From Zhengitettix transpicula (lineage: Eukaryota; Arthropoda; Insecta; Orthoptera; Tetrigidae): 64,000 nt of DNA. The notes under the pieces were generated by a model. It saw only the letters and a list, made by a program, of their open reading frames with translations. It searched no databases and had not been told where the DNA came from. The position numbers and the translations under genes were made by a program. The DNA is taken from contig CM073595.1 of the NCBI GenBank assembly GCA_037074705.1, positions 50,525,639 through 50,589,638 on the forward strand, written 5' to 3'. The first letter of the stretch is position 1, and the number at the start of each line of letters is the position of its first letter. Below are positions 44,334 through 58,690 of the stretch, piece by piece.

Positions 44334-46580
44334 TTATGTGCGGAAGAGAAACGAAGGGAATTAAGAGAAGTTTATTTTGGCCAACTCTTACACCTAATAA
44401 TAATCATTCTGGCCAATGTTTGCAGATGATGAGATTCATTCGAGGCTTACAATTTATAATGCCCAACTTTTCCTGTCAGCAAGTGATTTTCGATCTGGCC
44501 AGCTAAGACTGTTAAGTCAACGGCACAGTCTAACAAGGGATGAAGATAGGGTCATCACCACGACCATCTTCACCAGGAGTAAATCAAAATTTGCCCTCAA
44601 ATAAGTGATACCAAACATAAATGTGGGATTTCAGAACTGCCCTACGTTTACATGGCAGAAAACCGTCATAAGGAAACAAACGTGTAATAAATATTTTATA
44701 TAATTGTGTTTAAATCACCATTCGTTCAAGTAAACGGTAACCCCTATTCCTTCACAATATCTAAAACAGTAAATCTTTATTGGCACTACTTTTCATTTGG
44801 CAGCCCAGCTTTATACGTTCAAATATCATTCAAAGTTTCTTGTCTCACGATCTTAGCGTTACACAGAATATCCTCTTTTCCTCCTATAACTAAAAGCAAC
44901 CTATTTCAAACTTATCCGATAAAGTGGCGTTATATTCTCGATTATCCGAAATCCCGGAACAACATTGAGTTTTACAGCCTTTGATGCGGTCGTGGATATA
45001 ATGTTTTTAGGTATAAAAATAACGGTTCGTGTCTGTATGTAACGGCTTTGAGAAGAAAATTGAGTAATGATTAAGGTCATGTAGAGAACTGTTAAGAATT
45101 ACTACCCTCTTATGCCAATTTATGTCATCGTATACCAATTACAATAAATTGCATTATTGTTAAACAATAAATATAATTAATATTAATAATTATGTTTTTC
45201 GCAAATAGGAGTAAGTTTTTTTTACAAAATTATAAATAATTTAAAAATGTTCCAATATAAATGTGAGAATCAGAAGTTTCTGATTGTCAACTCCTACTAT
45301 TTTTACTGGAAGTTATGGAGATTTAAAACTGTAGCTCGAAATATTAACTACAATCATCTGATATTAAGAAAATGAAATGGTCAACAAGAATTATTATTTA
45401 CTGTATATTAAAAATATTTCATTGTACTGAAAATAAAAAATTTAATACATATGTAGTATGAAAAATGAGTTACTTATTTCACTTTCGTGTTGAGAGTTAA
45501 TTATAAGTGAAGAAAACTGTATCACAAGACACTTCTTACATCCTTGAAGCCTTGATAAGGATTTACGGAAGACGACTGATGGCATCAGATTTGTCATTAG
45601 ATTGTTGGAGAAAAAGAATTGAATCTCTCTTGAGTATACTGTAATTCCCTGACTCTCACACATACTTGCTATTTAAACGGCAGACGGAACTGTTTTGAAA
45701 TAGCATCATCGTCGCACTCATCTATTTTGGATGCGCTAGGGATCTGATAGATTAGAACCGCCAGGAGAAACCTGAATGGATCTACTTCTGAAGCCGATGG
45801 GTAGCCTTTACAGAATGAAAATAGAAACGTGATGGGATAGTCTGCTCCAAAGCGTCTCTAGTCTATCCACGATATTCAACACAGTTTGTTTTTCACGGGA
45901 ATGAACACAGCGTGAACAACTACGTGATTGGAATTTTCGGCTTGTCACAATTTTCAATTACATTGTGTTCCCATTATCAAACTCTTAAATCAAATACATT
46001 CGTTTGAGCACTTACATTTCTGATTGCGTGTTTGGAAATTTTAATCATAGAGCTGTACTTTCTAACACTAACCCATTCTAATACAGAATCTAACTTTTTA
46101 ATTTATATTCATAGTATAAAAACTACGGCTCCCGTTTTTCTTTCTCGTATTTATTTCAAATATTGTAAGGTGAGAGTTGCAGGCCATTAAAGGCTTTTTT
46201 GTAGTTGGTTGACAGTCGGGTAGAAACAATTGATAGTTTTTTTTCTGAAATACTGGAAATTGGAGTTGTTATTTTGAAACGATTAAGTATGAGGTAGGAC
46301 ACTGAAAACAATGTCTATCCGTATTAAAAGGTAAACGGAGTCGGATCTAAAGCCTGAGGATCCAACACACGTCTCATTTAGTAATATCGTAAACTGCGAT
46401 TTTTTATTCCGAGGGATGTATAGTGTGATTTTGAGTTGGAATGGAGTGCAAAAGCAATGACCATTTAAAGGATCGTGGCTGAAATAGCTTTTTACTGAAA
46501 AAAAAAATTCTAGTCAATACTAATTACAAAAATACGATATTTCCACTCTGATAACAACTTGATAAGAGTTTCGCTATAGC
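44333..46580. other. Gene-free stretch
   Basis: About 2.2 kb without a supported gene. 45690-45870 is a somewhat GC-richer island with no reading frame. Confidence 0.4.
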
Positions 46581-47384
46581 TGTACATTTGTAGCGAATAC
46601 TAAGGAATTTATTGTATGTAAGATTTTTTTTGTCTACATTTCGGCAGTACGGGCGATGTTTTCGCGTTGCGCCCGTTGTTTACGAACGTTTGATGATGGG
46701 TTAAATTGTGTCTCGGGAAAAGGGTATAAAAGCCCTAGGAAATAAACAGAAGTCAATCAGTTGTGGAGAAGGCTCGCCCGTGGGCAGTCGCGTGGTCGTT
46801 GGTATTTGTGTGTCTGGAAGGCTTGGTAGAGTTGGACGTTCTGTCCAGGTGCGACTAGTTTGGGGTCGTTGTTTTTTTTTTGTTCTGAAGTCAGTCCGAT
46901 CCTAAGCAGTTCTGTGCTACAGTGGATACAAATTGTATTTTTGGGTATAGCGAATCTCATTCGAGATTCAAGCCAGTCCAAGGTTGGTAAAAGGCCCCGG
47001 GAGATGGTAATCTCGGGTAAAGCCGTCTATCTATGATAGCTCTGCCAACAAATCCTATCTCCACACCACCTATGGTGACACTGGGCAATGCAGCTTTGCT
47101 GTAGAAAAGTGGAGAAGGGTGCTTAATGTAGAGTTGTGAGTTTGTTGTGATTATTAAAGAACCACGAACTAACGTGCATCCGTTGAAGGGTGTTGGACCG
47201 CTTGGGAACCAATTTCGACGGTCCAAGATTTTGGTTTTGGCTAAGAATAGTAAATAAGTGTTTGATTTCTATTATAAAAAGTTTTATAGTTTTCTCTGTT
47301 CATTTTATAAACTCCTATTTTTTTATTGGAGGCCCGTAGGTGACCCCTGGGATATATTTCCCTTTAATATTTTGGTGTACAACA
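46581..47384 (+). mobile_element. Candidate LTR, second
   Basis: Contains a strong TATA box (GGGTATAAAAGCC, 46722-46734), then a GC-richer transcript-start-like part and hairpins such as GAATCTC-ATTC-GAGATTC, and ends TACAACA. Two bases later comes TTTGGCACCA, then TTATAGGGGC, matching the layout of an LTR end plus primer-binding site. The left boundary is uncertain; TGTACA at 46581 is one choice, and TGTTAT near 46267 another. No gag or pol follows. Frames of 65-89 codons inside are not retained genes. It is not obviously homologous to the 6471-7590 segment. Confidence 0.4.
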
Positions 47385-47386
47385 AT

Positions 47387-47395
47387 TTGGCACCA
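47387..47395 (+). other. Primer-binding-like TTGGCACCA
   Basis: Identical nine bases to 7595-7603, placed just after the candidate LTR end. Confidence 0.35.
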
Positions 47396-50300
47396 TTATA
47401 GGGGCAATTATTAATTAAATTTTGTTTATTGGAATATATATATATAATCACCTGTTTTAAGTTACAGAGGTCAAAGCAACAAATATAAAATTCTTGGTAA
47501 ATTATTTTCGCTGAATTTCCATTATGTTATACTAATATTAATTTTTTTTCTCTGGTTATAAAGAAAATTACGTGACGCATTTTGCGAATATTCAAAGAGT
47601 CGTACAACAAACTGTTTACACATTAAAATTATTTCATGTATTAATTTAATTCTCTTTAAGATCGAAAAGTAATAATTTTTTTTATTTTGGGTCATGCGAG
47701 TACAATGCTATTTATAAGTGTAACCAGCAGTCGCTAATTACCATACAGTTGATGAGACTCAAAATAGAATAAATTTTTAAAAAGGTATATAATATGAATT
47801 TTTCTTTTGATAGTTAAATTTTTTTGTGGCTGTTAAGAATGTTCATTGCATTCGTAAGAGACTGAAAGAGTATAAGACACACACTATATAAAATTTTGAT
47901 ACTTTTTTTTTTAATATTTAGAAAAGAATGAACTCTACGTTCTTCTGAAGGAGTGGTTGTAAAGAAATTCCCTTGAGACTTCATAACCACTTAAATATTC
48001 AATTGCATAAAAACGTGTGTACTAATGAATTATTGGAACATACGAATCGGAGAAATACTTTATCGACTTTTTCTGCAACTGAGGTTAAATATTTGAGTTG
48101 ATGTGTTAATAACACGGATTATATATTTTATCTAATGTGGCTGCACTTAGTAAATGAAGTAGATTTTTTTAAAAAAATATTATTTGTAACTGAGTAAGTG
48201 CAAGTTCAACTACAGATTTTGAATATTTTTTTACATTAAAATACACTCAAACTCAATCATAAATTTTGTGCATCACATAACAAATATTTGAATATCGCCT
48301 AATAAACAGGCTATCATAATTGGTTGTGACTATATTTTGATAATAAAAATAGTACGAAACAGTTCATTACTGTCTTTATCTCATCAGCATTTGCCAGTTA
48401 AATAAAGTTTAATACGTAAACATTGTTAACCATTCAAATATAGAAAAAACTTATGTTCGCATTATAAGACTGTTTAATTTTATTTAGTAAATTCTATTTT
48501 CACATACTCTGGAAGATTTGATCCAATTTTGAATAATCTATAGTTTAGAAGTTCATATTAATTAAATGAAAAATTGAGATTTTCTATTTCAAGAAAAGTA
48601 TTACCCATGAATTTAATTAAAAATAGATGCTGTTAAAAAATTTACAATTTCTTCCAAAGACCTGTATTTTTTAATTCCCTCAGATAGTTTAAATATTTTT
48701 TAATATAAATTGAAATCTATTTTAATTTGTTACTCAGCCTGAAATTCACAAAAAAAATTCAAAATGTCGTGCCACCTCTTATCAGAGTTATTATATTTCT
48801 ATACGCGCAACTTTTTAGGCGTTATTAAATAACAATAAAAGGACCTGACTTAGATAGTAAGTCAGCTTGATAGATTTTTTATTAAATTAAATGTGAAAAA
48901 GTAGGGTTGACAGATTTCAAATACAATTAAATAATAACTCGTGTATTTCTCTTTCTCTCATTTGAATTTAGGCGTATTTTCGTAAATTGTAGACGATTTT
49001 ATTTGAAACCGTATAGTGCGTTAAAAAGAAAATTAAATTCTGTATAACTTTCCTTCTATGAGAAATTTGTGTGCGATAGAAAATTTGTGAGATATCAGGA
49101 GTTATACCTTCATAATGGTTAGTCTTTAATAGGTTATTAACAATAATAATAATACTTAATTTAATCAAGGAAAATAATTCTTTGTTCTATTGGAAACTGT
49201 GACTAGGGATCCTCAAGCGCCTTTGATACCGTTTAAAACAGAATAAATATTGAAAAATGTGACAAGGCGTGACATCAGAAATGAGTTCGAGTGCAGATCA
49301 ATGATACTTGACAGCACGTGACGACCCGTGATAAGTCTCTCTCTGGGCCGTAAGACAAAATTGGCAGTTAGTATGGCACACTTCGGGAACTTCACGTTAA
49401 ATCACGTAACGTGATGACAATGTTTCTCTGGATGGTCTCATTGTTCGTGGATCTATTAGGTTGAGCTCAGATCAGCTCAGAGAGACCAAAAGAAGTATCG
49501 GATTTCTGAGACTTAAGCGATGACCTGGCAGATCTTTAAATCTGGTCCATAGACACTTGTCCGATGCACGATATCAATATCCCGATTGACGACAGAAATA
49601 AGTACCAGAACGTTGTAATATTTGATGACCGAGGACTCGTGGGACAAATTAACAAATCACGCAGCCAATGTTAAAAATCAATTTAGAGAGTGCGGTATTA
49701 GATAATTATTTCCTACATCGCCTTCAGAATTCATTCTCAATTATTTCCCTGGACCCCTACACAGTCAAGTGAGCTCACGTTTAATATATAGACTTTCAAA
49801 TATAAGGTTTGATAAGTGATTCTGAGGTGATGAACACTTTTGGGAACCATATTATTTTTTTAGAAGCAATTAAATACTCCAGAACTGATGTGTTAAAAAC
49901 ACTTTGATACGTATTTTATGTTATCTGATTTTATCACCAACAAAAAATCTCCATGGCAATCCTAAAGTTTCATATAATTGCGAGTTCAAACTGTCAGAAT
50001 TAAATTCTCCGCCACATCATCTTCACGTGTCACACTGTTGGCATCGTATTGATTCAAATTTATGAAGTCAACAATGGGGAAATCAATGTCATCGTGCAAA
50101 CAACACTCGTAATTACAATGGATAATGTATAGGTGCATTGATAGAAGTTTCATACATCGAGGGTTGCTGTAGATATCAGTATAATTAAATGTTTAATTCT
50201 TGTGAAACATCTCCGTAGTGGTGGGATTTCAGGTATGTTCCCATAATTGGGTAAAATCAAAGCGACTTCAAGAGTATAGCTCGAATATGGCGGAACTGTA

Positions 50301-51000
50301 ACCTGAATGACGCTTGAATGACTAATTGCTGTTTGAGCAAGTGCCGCTTGGCAGCGATGGCCGGAACTGAAGCGGCGCTTTTTGGCGAGTTTGGGCCTAG
50401 TAACACAGTCATGAGTGACTAGAGAAGTGTGTCTAGTGATTAATGTTGAACAGAATGGCAGTGAGGTAACGTAATCCGACTCCAACGAGCGTATTAATTA
50501 TAGTCCGGGTCATAGAGGGAACACTCAATCACGGTGCTCTTGAGAGGGGATGATGCAAATGTCATCTGGAACAACTAGACCTGTTGCGTTACTTCGCTTC
50601 GGGTATATACTGGAAGAATTTGTTTTGTTGAGTCCACAGGAATTGGAGATACATCCCTGAACATCACTTTGGGAAAATATTGTTTATCACTTAGTGACAC
50701 AGGCCACAAATTTGTTTTTACGAATGTCTTCCATTTTTCTCGAGTTTTCATTCGTAAATTCCATGCCATTAATCTGCAAATTTAGTACGCGTATCAATAT
50801 CTATAACAAAATCGTTCCTATAAGTTACATATTTTCGTCAATCCTTCAGTGATGACAATTAAATTCAGTCATTATCGTAAATTCCATAGTTTACCTTTTT
50901 CCTTACGAAATATTCTGGAATACGAAACTGCTAGTTGATGGTATACTTAGTCAAAATAAAAAGTTGTAAGCGTTAAAAATAACTGTCTTCATGCGATTTA
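47396..51000. other. Gene-free stretch
   Basis: About 3.6 kb. 47500-49190 is very AT-rich. 50150-50480 is GC-richer and has a 111-codon minus-strand frame without any domain, signal or family resemblance. No repeat recognised. Confidence 0.4.
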
Positions 51001-51080
51001 ATAGGTTACGGTATAAAAATCTCGACAGGACCGGGAATCTAACTCAGGATCACGCGGTCGCTCTAACCTATACTAATCTG
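51001..51080 (-). repeat. tRNA-derived SINE fragment
   Basis: On the minus strand, TTAGTATAGGTTAGAGCGAC resembles an A-box region and GAGTTAGATTCCCGG a B box, followed by TCCTGTCGAGATTTTT, the usual start of a SINE body in insects. The same block (GATTCCCGG then GCTTTCGATATTTTT) occurs at 36960-37010. ATAGGTTA (51001-51008) and TAACCTAT (51064-51071) form a perfect inverted repeat around it. Too divergent for a functional tRNA gene. Confidence 0.55.
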
Positions 51081-54000
51081 GTAGTTATCCACTTTGTTAT
51101 TAAAAACACTCTCAATTAATTCCTTATGTTTCCATGCAGCAGGACCACGGATTTCGTTATTCTTGATCTCTTAGCAAATTTTTTCTGAGCAGCAGGTTTG
51201 TATTTAAAATATAGGCGCTCTTTGACCAAAATTACATGTCCGCACCTGTGACGCAACTTTTTAACTCCAATAAACGCCACTCTACGTTTCTCTCTGACCG
51301 AATTAACGAGCCACTCACGGACAGCTCTTGCAGAGTCACAATTGTTGTTGAAGTCTTCGGAAAACGAATGATCTCGGTTGTGTCAGGCGAGAATTATTTA
51401 GGTCCTCCATAGAAGATGACGTTAATATTAGTCCATATATCGTTTGGTGATGGTGATATGAAAAAAGAGAGAATAAAGTACTCAGAAGATAAAGTTTTAA
51501 AAAATGGAAACAGTTAGATACGTTTTCCGTTGCTACTAAAAAACTTGTATTATTTTTTTTGCATCAACTCCACATCATTCCATTTGCTTCATAAATTATG
51601 CAACACTTCAATGAACTAAAATTGGACTTAGCTCTGGAGAAGGCAATAAAAATATTACGCATCCCTAGTTTAATTCATTCAGAAATAAATGTTTAACTAT
51701 TTAAGAATTTAATTCGTACTCTCGTTGTGAAGAAATTGAATGCCCCTTTATGAACGCAACCCACCACACACATTCTCGCGTGATTATATTCGACGATGAT
51801 TCTCTATATTATTTTGTTGTTATCGTCTTATTAAAATTAGCTTTTAGTCCAGAGACTTTACAGTTGTGGTAATAAAATAATAATTTACAAGTGTAAATAT
51901 TAAACAAATAAAACATAAGGTATCTGTATGATAGAAAATAATTAATCTCGTTGCTAGGTGTCTAACAATTACTGCTGCACTACGCACTGTTTCTCAATCG
52001 AAATATTCACTCACTTCCCTAGTTCATATTTTATACATATGTCGACAATAATCGGAAAATGCTAAATTTAACCATTGCAAGCTATCACAATATAGTAAAT
52101 TGTGAAGAACAAGCAGTACAATTTACGAAGTGATAATTTAACTCTTACACAACTGATTGTTACCGTAGTTGCACGTATTAAGGCATCTCGAGCACATAAA
52201 GTATATTCAAGTTTACTGTATTAATTTATTTTTCCTTTGGATATATATTAATATAAAAAATCTTAAAAAGCAAGTGTTAATGGTCAATATTAAAGACAAA
52301 TAGTTTGTGTAGTGTTAGTTACTGATCTAAAACCACACCAGTGGGGTTTCCTTCATGAATTATTAAGTGAAAAATCGTCAAAGATAAACGTTTTAAGAGT
52401 TAAGTTGTTCATGAATTAAAGTGAATTTAATGATGAAGCTCCGGCGCAATACTTTTCATTTTTAAACAAGAAAATTTTATCTCAGCGGGCGGGACAATAT
52501 TAGCACACCATGACCTTGATTTGATTGTGCATTTCCCTTAGTTGTGTGCTGACTCAAGACTATTATCTGACATTCCGATCCAAAGGTGTTTCGCGTGTTG
52601 CATTCACGAAGGCGCGCTCAATTTTTGGGACGATGATTGTACATGATGCGTGCAGCTGGAGGACTGCAGGAGTTGTACCGTTCTCTTGATGTGATGCTGC
52701 AAGTGAATAGTTAGATTATATTAGTCTGTCGGTATATCCTCCTAATAATTTTAGCCCGCACGCTTAATGATGGCGCCTAATGAAGGTTCCCCGGAGCCAA
52801 TCTGTGCCTAATTGCTCGGCATATTCCGTTACACGGCAGACAGTTCGGATTCGTTGGAGACATTTGACGGGGTTTTTTAGCTGGTGTTTTGCCAAGGCCG
52901 CATTACATGTGAATGCACTCCGCGCCATCTGCCCAGCGGCCATGTTAATAAATACTCGACGGTGGACGAGAAAGGAAAGTTTCTAATTTGGTTGCTACGT
53001 GCGCCGAACTTGTAAGATGAAATCTGATACCGTTGTGAAGAACCACCTCCCGTCGTCGCTCGTGACTCGTGCGGTGGTTTCTCCGGCGATAAATTACAGA
53101 CGATGACATTTTTCTGGATCAAAACGTCGTCGAGATAACCGGAAATGTGATAGGAAGCTTGTTGAGATCGACCTTCACGTTAACTCCGACATATTTTAAG
53201 GCTGGTTCTTCAGCGAACTTCGTGTTTTGTTTCATCATCAAGTTTCACGTCTTTGATTAACTGTGTGAATCCCAATATTCTTCTCCGGTCAATTTCTCGG
53301 AGATCACAGAACTCACTGTATTGATCGTCCTTGGTAAATTCCCTTTCGTGAACGATTCGGAAACCTCGTGTTTATAATAAATTAGAGAGTGAACAAATTC
53401 TGGTCTTGTACCGAACTGAAAATTTGGCAAAGATTTTGCGGCTAAACACTAACATCCTATGGCTTAGGAAAGATAATAAGGAGGTCCTTAGAACGTAATT
53501 AATAATCTATAGATCTTCATAATTACTTATCAAAAAACAAATGCCTTTTAGCAAGTTCGAAGAACATAAACGTGTAAATTTTTTATTGATCATTTTAGGA
53601 GCGCGATTTAATTGCAAACGAATTTCAGACATATACCGGATAAAACTGTCCTATTAACACGTGGTATATGCACGTAACATTCTGCATGAAAAGTTAATAG
53701 CTTCTTATACCGTGCTTTGTAAAGTTATAGTGAAGTATTTTCGCTTCTTAATTTACCTTACAACTAAGTTGATTAGTTTCACGAAGTTACTCGATTAAAG
53801 TTTCTGATTTCCTGTTGATGTCGTTCGTGTTTGGTAGCATTACTGCCCATGGAACATCTTGAATCATCGTCAGTGAACGGTACATTTTTTTTTTACATGA
53901 TCAACGATCAAGCTGTCACTCCAATGAATTTTGACAAGAGTTTGTCATTTTGTATCTATGTTACTTCTGCAGGAAATTCGTGAGATATATTTGATGTTCT

Positions 54001-57000
54001 AGTAATCATCTGGGTCTGATAATGTATTGAAACTGCCATCGTGGGTGATCTGTCAAGAGTCAGAAATTGCATTTTTTATTAACTGCATTGTTGCCATTTA
54101 CAAAATAATTTTTTTTTCAGCAATTTATCTCCTTGAAAACATTCGGAGGTTCATCGTTTTCGGAAGAATTATGTTTCATATTTTACTGTTTTTCACAAAC
54201 CTCGTGGTAGTGTTTAACTTATTAAAGTTATTTTGATCTGGCGACCATTTAATCTATTAGTCTTATGAGGATAATAATTGACAACTCTCAATACCTTACT
54301 AGCAGACAATTATACGGCGAAAATCACTATATGTCGCAGCATATTTTCCAATAAAATAGACTTGGATTTATATTGTCATGGGGCAATTGAATTCGGCAGC
54401 GGTTGTGTTATTAAAGACTAAAAAATGAAATTTTATTTGGTACCCATTAAAATTAATTTACAGTTGAAAGAGGCTAACGAAGTTTTGGAACACATTGACT
54501 CAGTTAGTTCGTGGAGAGCGGCTAAATTTGTAGGTTCAGTTAGAAAAGGTTAGAAATTGGTTACAGGCGGACAGTTTGGGAGAGAGAAAGTAATTGATTG
54601 GAGGTAGACAAGATCATCAAAATAACTTTATTTGATTTAAATACAATTATATTACAGGCGTTGTTATGTCAGCGAAATTTGATTTTACGCTTGATTCCGT
54701 TTTGGTCGACAACAGAATTGAGCAACTATTTGATCGTTTTAATCGTATTACAAAAGCTCGTGGGTCTGATCGATTGTTCGACACGGAGCGGAAATATATA
54801 TTCAAAATGTGGCCACGTGTAGTATTTTAATATAGTGCAACATTACGGAAAATCATGATAATTTCAATTTAGTTTTATACACCTCGGATATTTTCGTTGA
54901 TAAATAATTTTCGTTGAGCACATTTTGTACAATTAACTTATGTATTGATTTTTGTATGTTTATGGTATATTATATTGACGATTCATAAATTTTTTCGAGA
55001 CATGATTAATCTGTGTTCAGAGGTTTTATTACTACATTCAGATCTTGAAGAATTTATCACACATAACACGATTTTATAGTGACTTCCCCACCATTTTTAC
55101 GTTCGTCACATAATTTTTCTGTGCCTCATTTTAATTTTGGAAAATGCTAAAACATTTTGATTGACTACTTAAGCTACATTTTTTTTAAAAAATAAAATTT
55201 ATTTCCACATATTAGTAAAAAAACCCAAGCATATAATTTTTGGTTGCTGTTTTCTGCCAACCGTAAACGATTATCTATTGAAGAATTACGAGACAACTTT
55301 TGAAGAACCTTTACTACACGGTGAATAATCAGCTGCAGATCAGCTTCTGATCTTTTCTAATATCTGAAAGTCGAACTGTATATCGGTTGAGGATTTTTTG
55401 TTGTCGTGAGAAATCTCGGATAAGAAAAATTGAAAGGAATCCAAAACCGTTCTCGGTTCTAAACGTCTCCAAACTTCGTTTTCAAGAGTATTTCAGACTC
55501 TTGTATTTATTAAAATACCATCGGTAAAGTCATTATTTTGAATATGGCAGGCGAGCCGATTATTAAAGGCGCCAGACGCCTGTTCTGGCGTTATACGTAT
55601 CGACAGGAGATCTTTTTCGAACAGATTCTTCCTCAATAATCACCACAAGCCGAAAATTCACCTCCTCTGCAGATGTCGCCGTCTAAAAGAACGCATTGAC
55701 AATGAGGTTGGGCTGACACGAAGTCTTTTAGCGAGCTGTCGGCAGTGACTCCGTCCATTAATACTTAAAACGTTCAGCCAGTGCAGGATGATAATTGTGA
55801 ATATGATCATATTTTGACAAACGTTTAAGAGTTATTAAAATAAAGAATTATTCTCATAGTCTGATACCGCCATATGGCGAAAATAATAATCTGTCAAGAC
55901 TAATAAATTGTTTTAAAAATCACTGCAGCTGTGAGCTTGAATTTTCAGTGTCAAGAAAATAATTGGTTAATAATAGAATAAAGTCTACATTTTGCTAACA
56001 ATGACTGTTAGCGCATTAGAGATTCTGATGGACCAAACCGTGAATATAATTTCAGCAAAAAATGTTTTGTAAATTTTACAGAATTAAAGTTGGGTAGGAT
56101 GTAGGTTCAAAAGAAATGGCGAGAACCTGTCACACGTATGCGAAAATACCAAAACAATATGTCGATGAATTCTTGCTCCTTAATCGCTAATTACACAATC
56201 ACTGATACCAATATTACTGAATTATGGTTCTTATAGTATTTCTTTTGAATAAATGCTCTAAATGTCGTAGTCTCGCCTTCACAAAGGCTCCGTTTGCGAC
56301 TGCTGAAACATGTTTCAGGAACCAGTTGTGAATCCTCCCTGAAGATCACGATAATTTCATAGAGTCGCTGTCGTGTGGTGAGGGGGAAAATGGACCATTC
56401 CTCCCGCATGTCATAGGAATTAAGTTATGCTGGACGCAATCGCATTTCAGGCAATCGCCGTAACTGGGGATCTGCCCGGAGCGATCTCCTCTGCTCAAGC
56501 AAAATAAGACACAAACTACCCTCTCACAGCTACTTTCATACACAGAACATTGTTTCAACAGTAAGAAGCCTTGTTGGTTGTAAAAAAAATTAAGAAATTA
56601 ATTCACCTTCATGTTAAAACACCATCTGAATTGAAGAAGCAGTAGGCAAATTCTAAGAAAAACGGCGCTATACCAAATAAACTTTATTACTTATTTTACC
56701 GCCACTTTTCAAGGCTATTTAGTGCTGACGTGTCTGGATGCTGAACTGTGAATTTATTGATTCAATTAGTTCTCTATTAATGCACAAATAAGAAAATATA
56801 AACATTGAAAAATACACAAATAAAGAAATAAATGTTTAGATACATAAATAAGATTATTCGGAAATGAGAAAAGCAAAATTAAGAAAATAGATAGGTAAAT
56901 AGGATTGTTGTAAATTTATATTTGACATAATAAAATTTCAAAAAAATTTATACGTAAAAGAGTTATTTAGAAAAATGAGAAATGTTTTATACGTACATCG

Positions 57001-57449
57001 GTGTATTTCATTTTAATAATTTGGATTTTATAAAAATGTGGTATAAAATAATAAGATAAACTGAAAAATATGTACAATTTGCAATAAAATGAGATCAAAT
57101 CAAATTTCAGACGTCATAATTTTGAGCCGAAATAATTTCTAAATTTCAGAATATCTACAAAATTATACTTGTTTCAATACAGTAATAATAATATTAAATA
57201 TATCCAGAATAAAAATTAATTAAACTGTTCTTACAAAACAACATTAACTGTAGAAACGCCTCGAATCCCGCCGTATCAGGAATCAGGCCGTATAAGGTAA
57301 TAGGCAAGGGGGAAGAGGTAACGTGATGAGGCACGCGCTAGCGCTGAGTAACTAAAAGTCACCTGATGGCGGGCTATGACAAGGTCGGAGGGGGAACCTA
57401 CGCTCCTATATAAATACAGGCCAGATAACACCGGACAAACACTATTACT
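51081..57449. other. Gene-free stretch
   Basis: More than 6 kb with no supported gene. GC-richer islands lie at 52600-53130 and 55540-55760; the second holds a 6-bp stem CGCCAG/CTGGCG. 56590-57240 is very AT-rich. A TATATAAATA box at 57407-57416 lies about 40 bp before P copy 2. Frames of 60-81 codons have no recognisable features. Confidence 0.4.
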
Positions 57450-57560
57450 AGAAGACGATGGCAGTGAACGTTATCAAAACGTCGCGAATACAATTGTTTA
57501 CTCGGTTAGAAGCCCGAGAAGACTCAAATCGATGTTTCTACAACAACCGTGGGAAAGATA
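57450..57560 (+). repeat. P module, copy 2
   Basis: Same order of motifs as P copy 1: GAAGACGATGGC, ATCAAAACGTCGCG, ACTCGGTTAGAAGCCCGAGA, AGACT, and a tail ACAACCGTGGGAAAG. Preceded by a TATA-like TATATAAATA (57407-57416), which could be a promoter belonging to the parent element. The 62-codon frame across it is not a gene. Confidence 0.6.
57455..57486 (+). ncRNA. Decayed hammerhead-like core, P copy 2
   Basis: Stem II GATGGC/GTTATC (6 pairs, two of them G-T), then AAAAC in place of GAAAC, GTC, GCG. G12 of the core is lost, which would inactivate a hammerhead. The cleavage triplet GTC is kept. Confidence 0.3.
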
Positions 57561-58690
57561 TTAAAGTTATTTTTACTAAACAATTGTAATGCTCTATAAT
57601 TAAACGAATGACACGAAATGAAGAGGGAGCTTACATCAAATCTAAAAACACGAGTCTTTTAATGTATACATACGCATCCCATAACCATAAAACTACCACC
57701 ATCTTTAAATTAACAATTTTTAGCCTCATGACAATTTGAACATTGAAATATAAAATCCTCGAAGTCAATTCTGTTTGTATAGGAAATCATCTTTCATGTG
57801 CCAGTTAGAAAAATTTACCGCCAACGCATTAAGGCCAAATTAAATGTGTAATTTCATCACATCGAGAATTGCGACGTACCAAAGTCGGAAGAATGCGAGT
57901 GAGGTCTATCAGAAGACTCTCTTCATCACCTCTTTGATCCTACGCATTTACCTTTTGCTCGGCGCCCCAGGATCGAGATTATTCATTTTAATTTGGAAGG
58001 TGGTGGGAAAATGTTGAAATGTTTTCTGCCTCAGAATTTGTCACCACCTTAAATTCGTTTGTGGACGATCGACTTTGCTTTGTCACCTTTAAACGTAAAA
58101 TTTCATTAACTCTTTGCCTTCACGGTCGACTAATTACCGAACTTGGAGAGACGGTGGTGTAATTAGGCATGCTTCTTCCATATGTATGTGAGCAATCAGT
58201 AGCCTCAAAGAAATATGCTAAATTGGAAGCACTCGGCAGCGAGACGCGACGCGACCAGCGCCAGTGACAATGGGGCGATTAAGAGTCTCAAGAGCGACGC
58301 TTCAAGGGGAGCACACGCGACCGCCATTGTTGCGAAATAACATTCTGTGAACTTGGCACCGGCCCTAATATCGCGCATACACACTCTTATGTGCCAAATC
58401 CTGACAAAAGTGACACACAATTACAGAAATTTATACTTGACCATGGTTATGGATTAACTGAGAGGGGGAAAAAATGTCAATGAATAATCGATGGCTTGAC
58501 ATAAGATAAAAATTGAACCAATTGGTGTGAAACACATGCCAAGAGAAGGGTGGATCACGTATTGCCGAAAAATAGATAATAAACGGTTTGGAAATGATAC
58601 TGTAATAGTATTATTGCCGCACCGTTGGGAGTCCTGAATTAGTAAATAATTAGCTTAATAAAATATAGAAAAACTTTCAAAGATTGAACA
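57561..58690. other. Gene-free stretch
   Basis: No supported gene. 58220-58400 is richer in GC and CpG, with a 71-codon minus-strand frame lacking any domain. Confidence 0.4.

Noticed and set aside
46581..47384. Left LTR boundary at TGTACA (46581)
   Set aside because: Not fully rejected: TGTACA also occurs palindromically at the other end, but a hairpin spans it and TGTTAT near 46267 is another choice, so the boundary is given as uncertain.
50150..50485. 111-codon minus frame
   Set aside because: Length is expected by chance in GC-richer DNA; no domain, no coding bias, no splice context.
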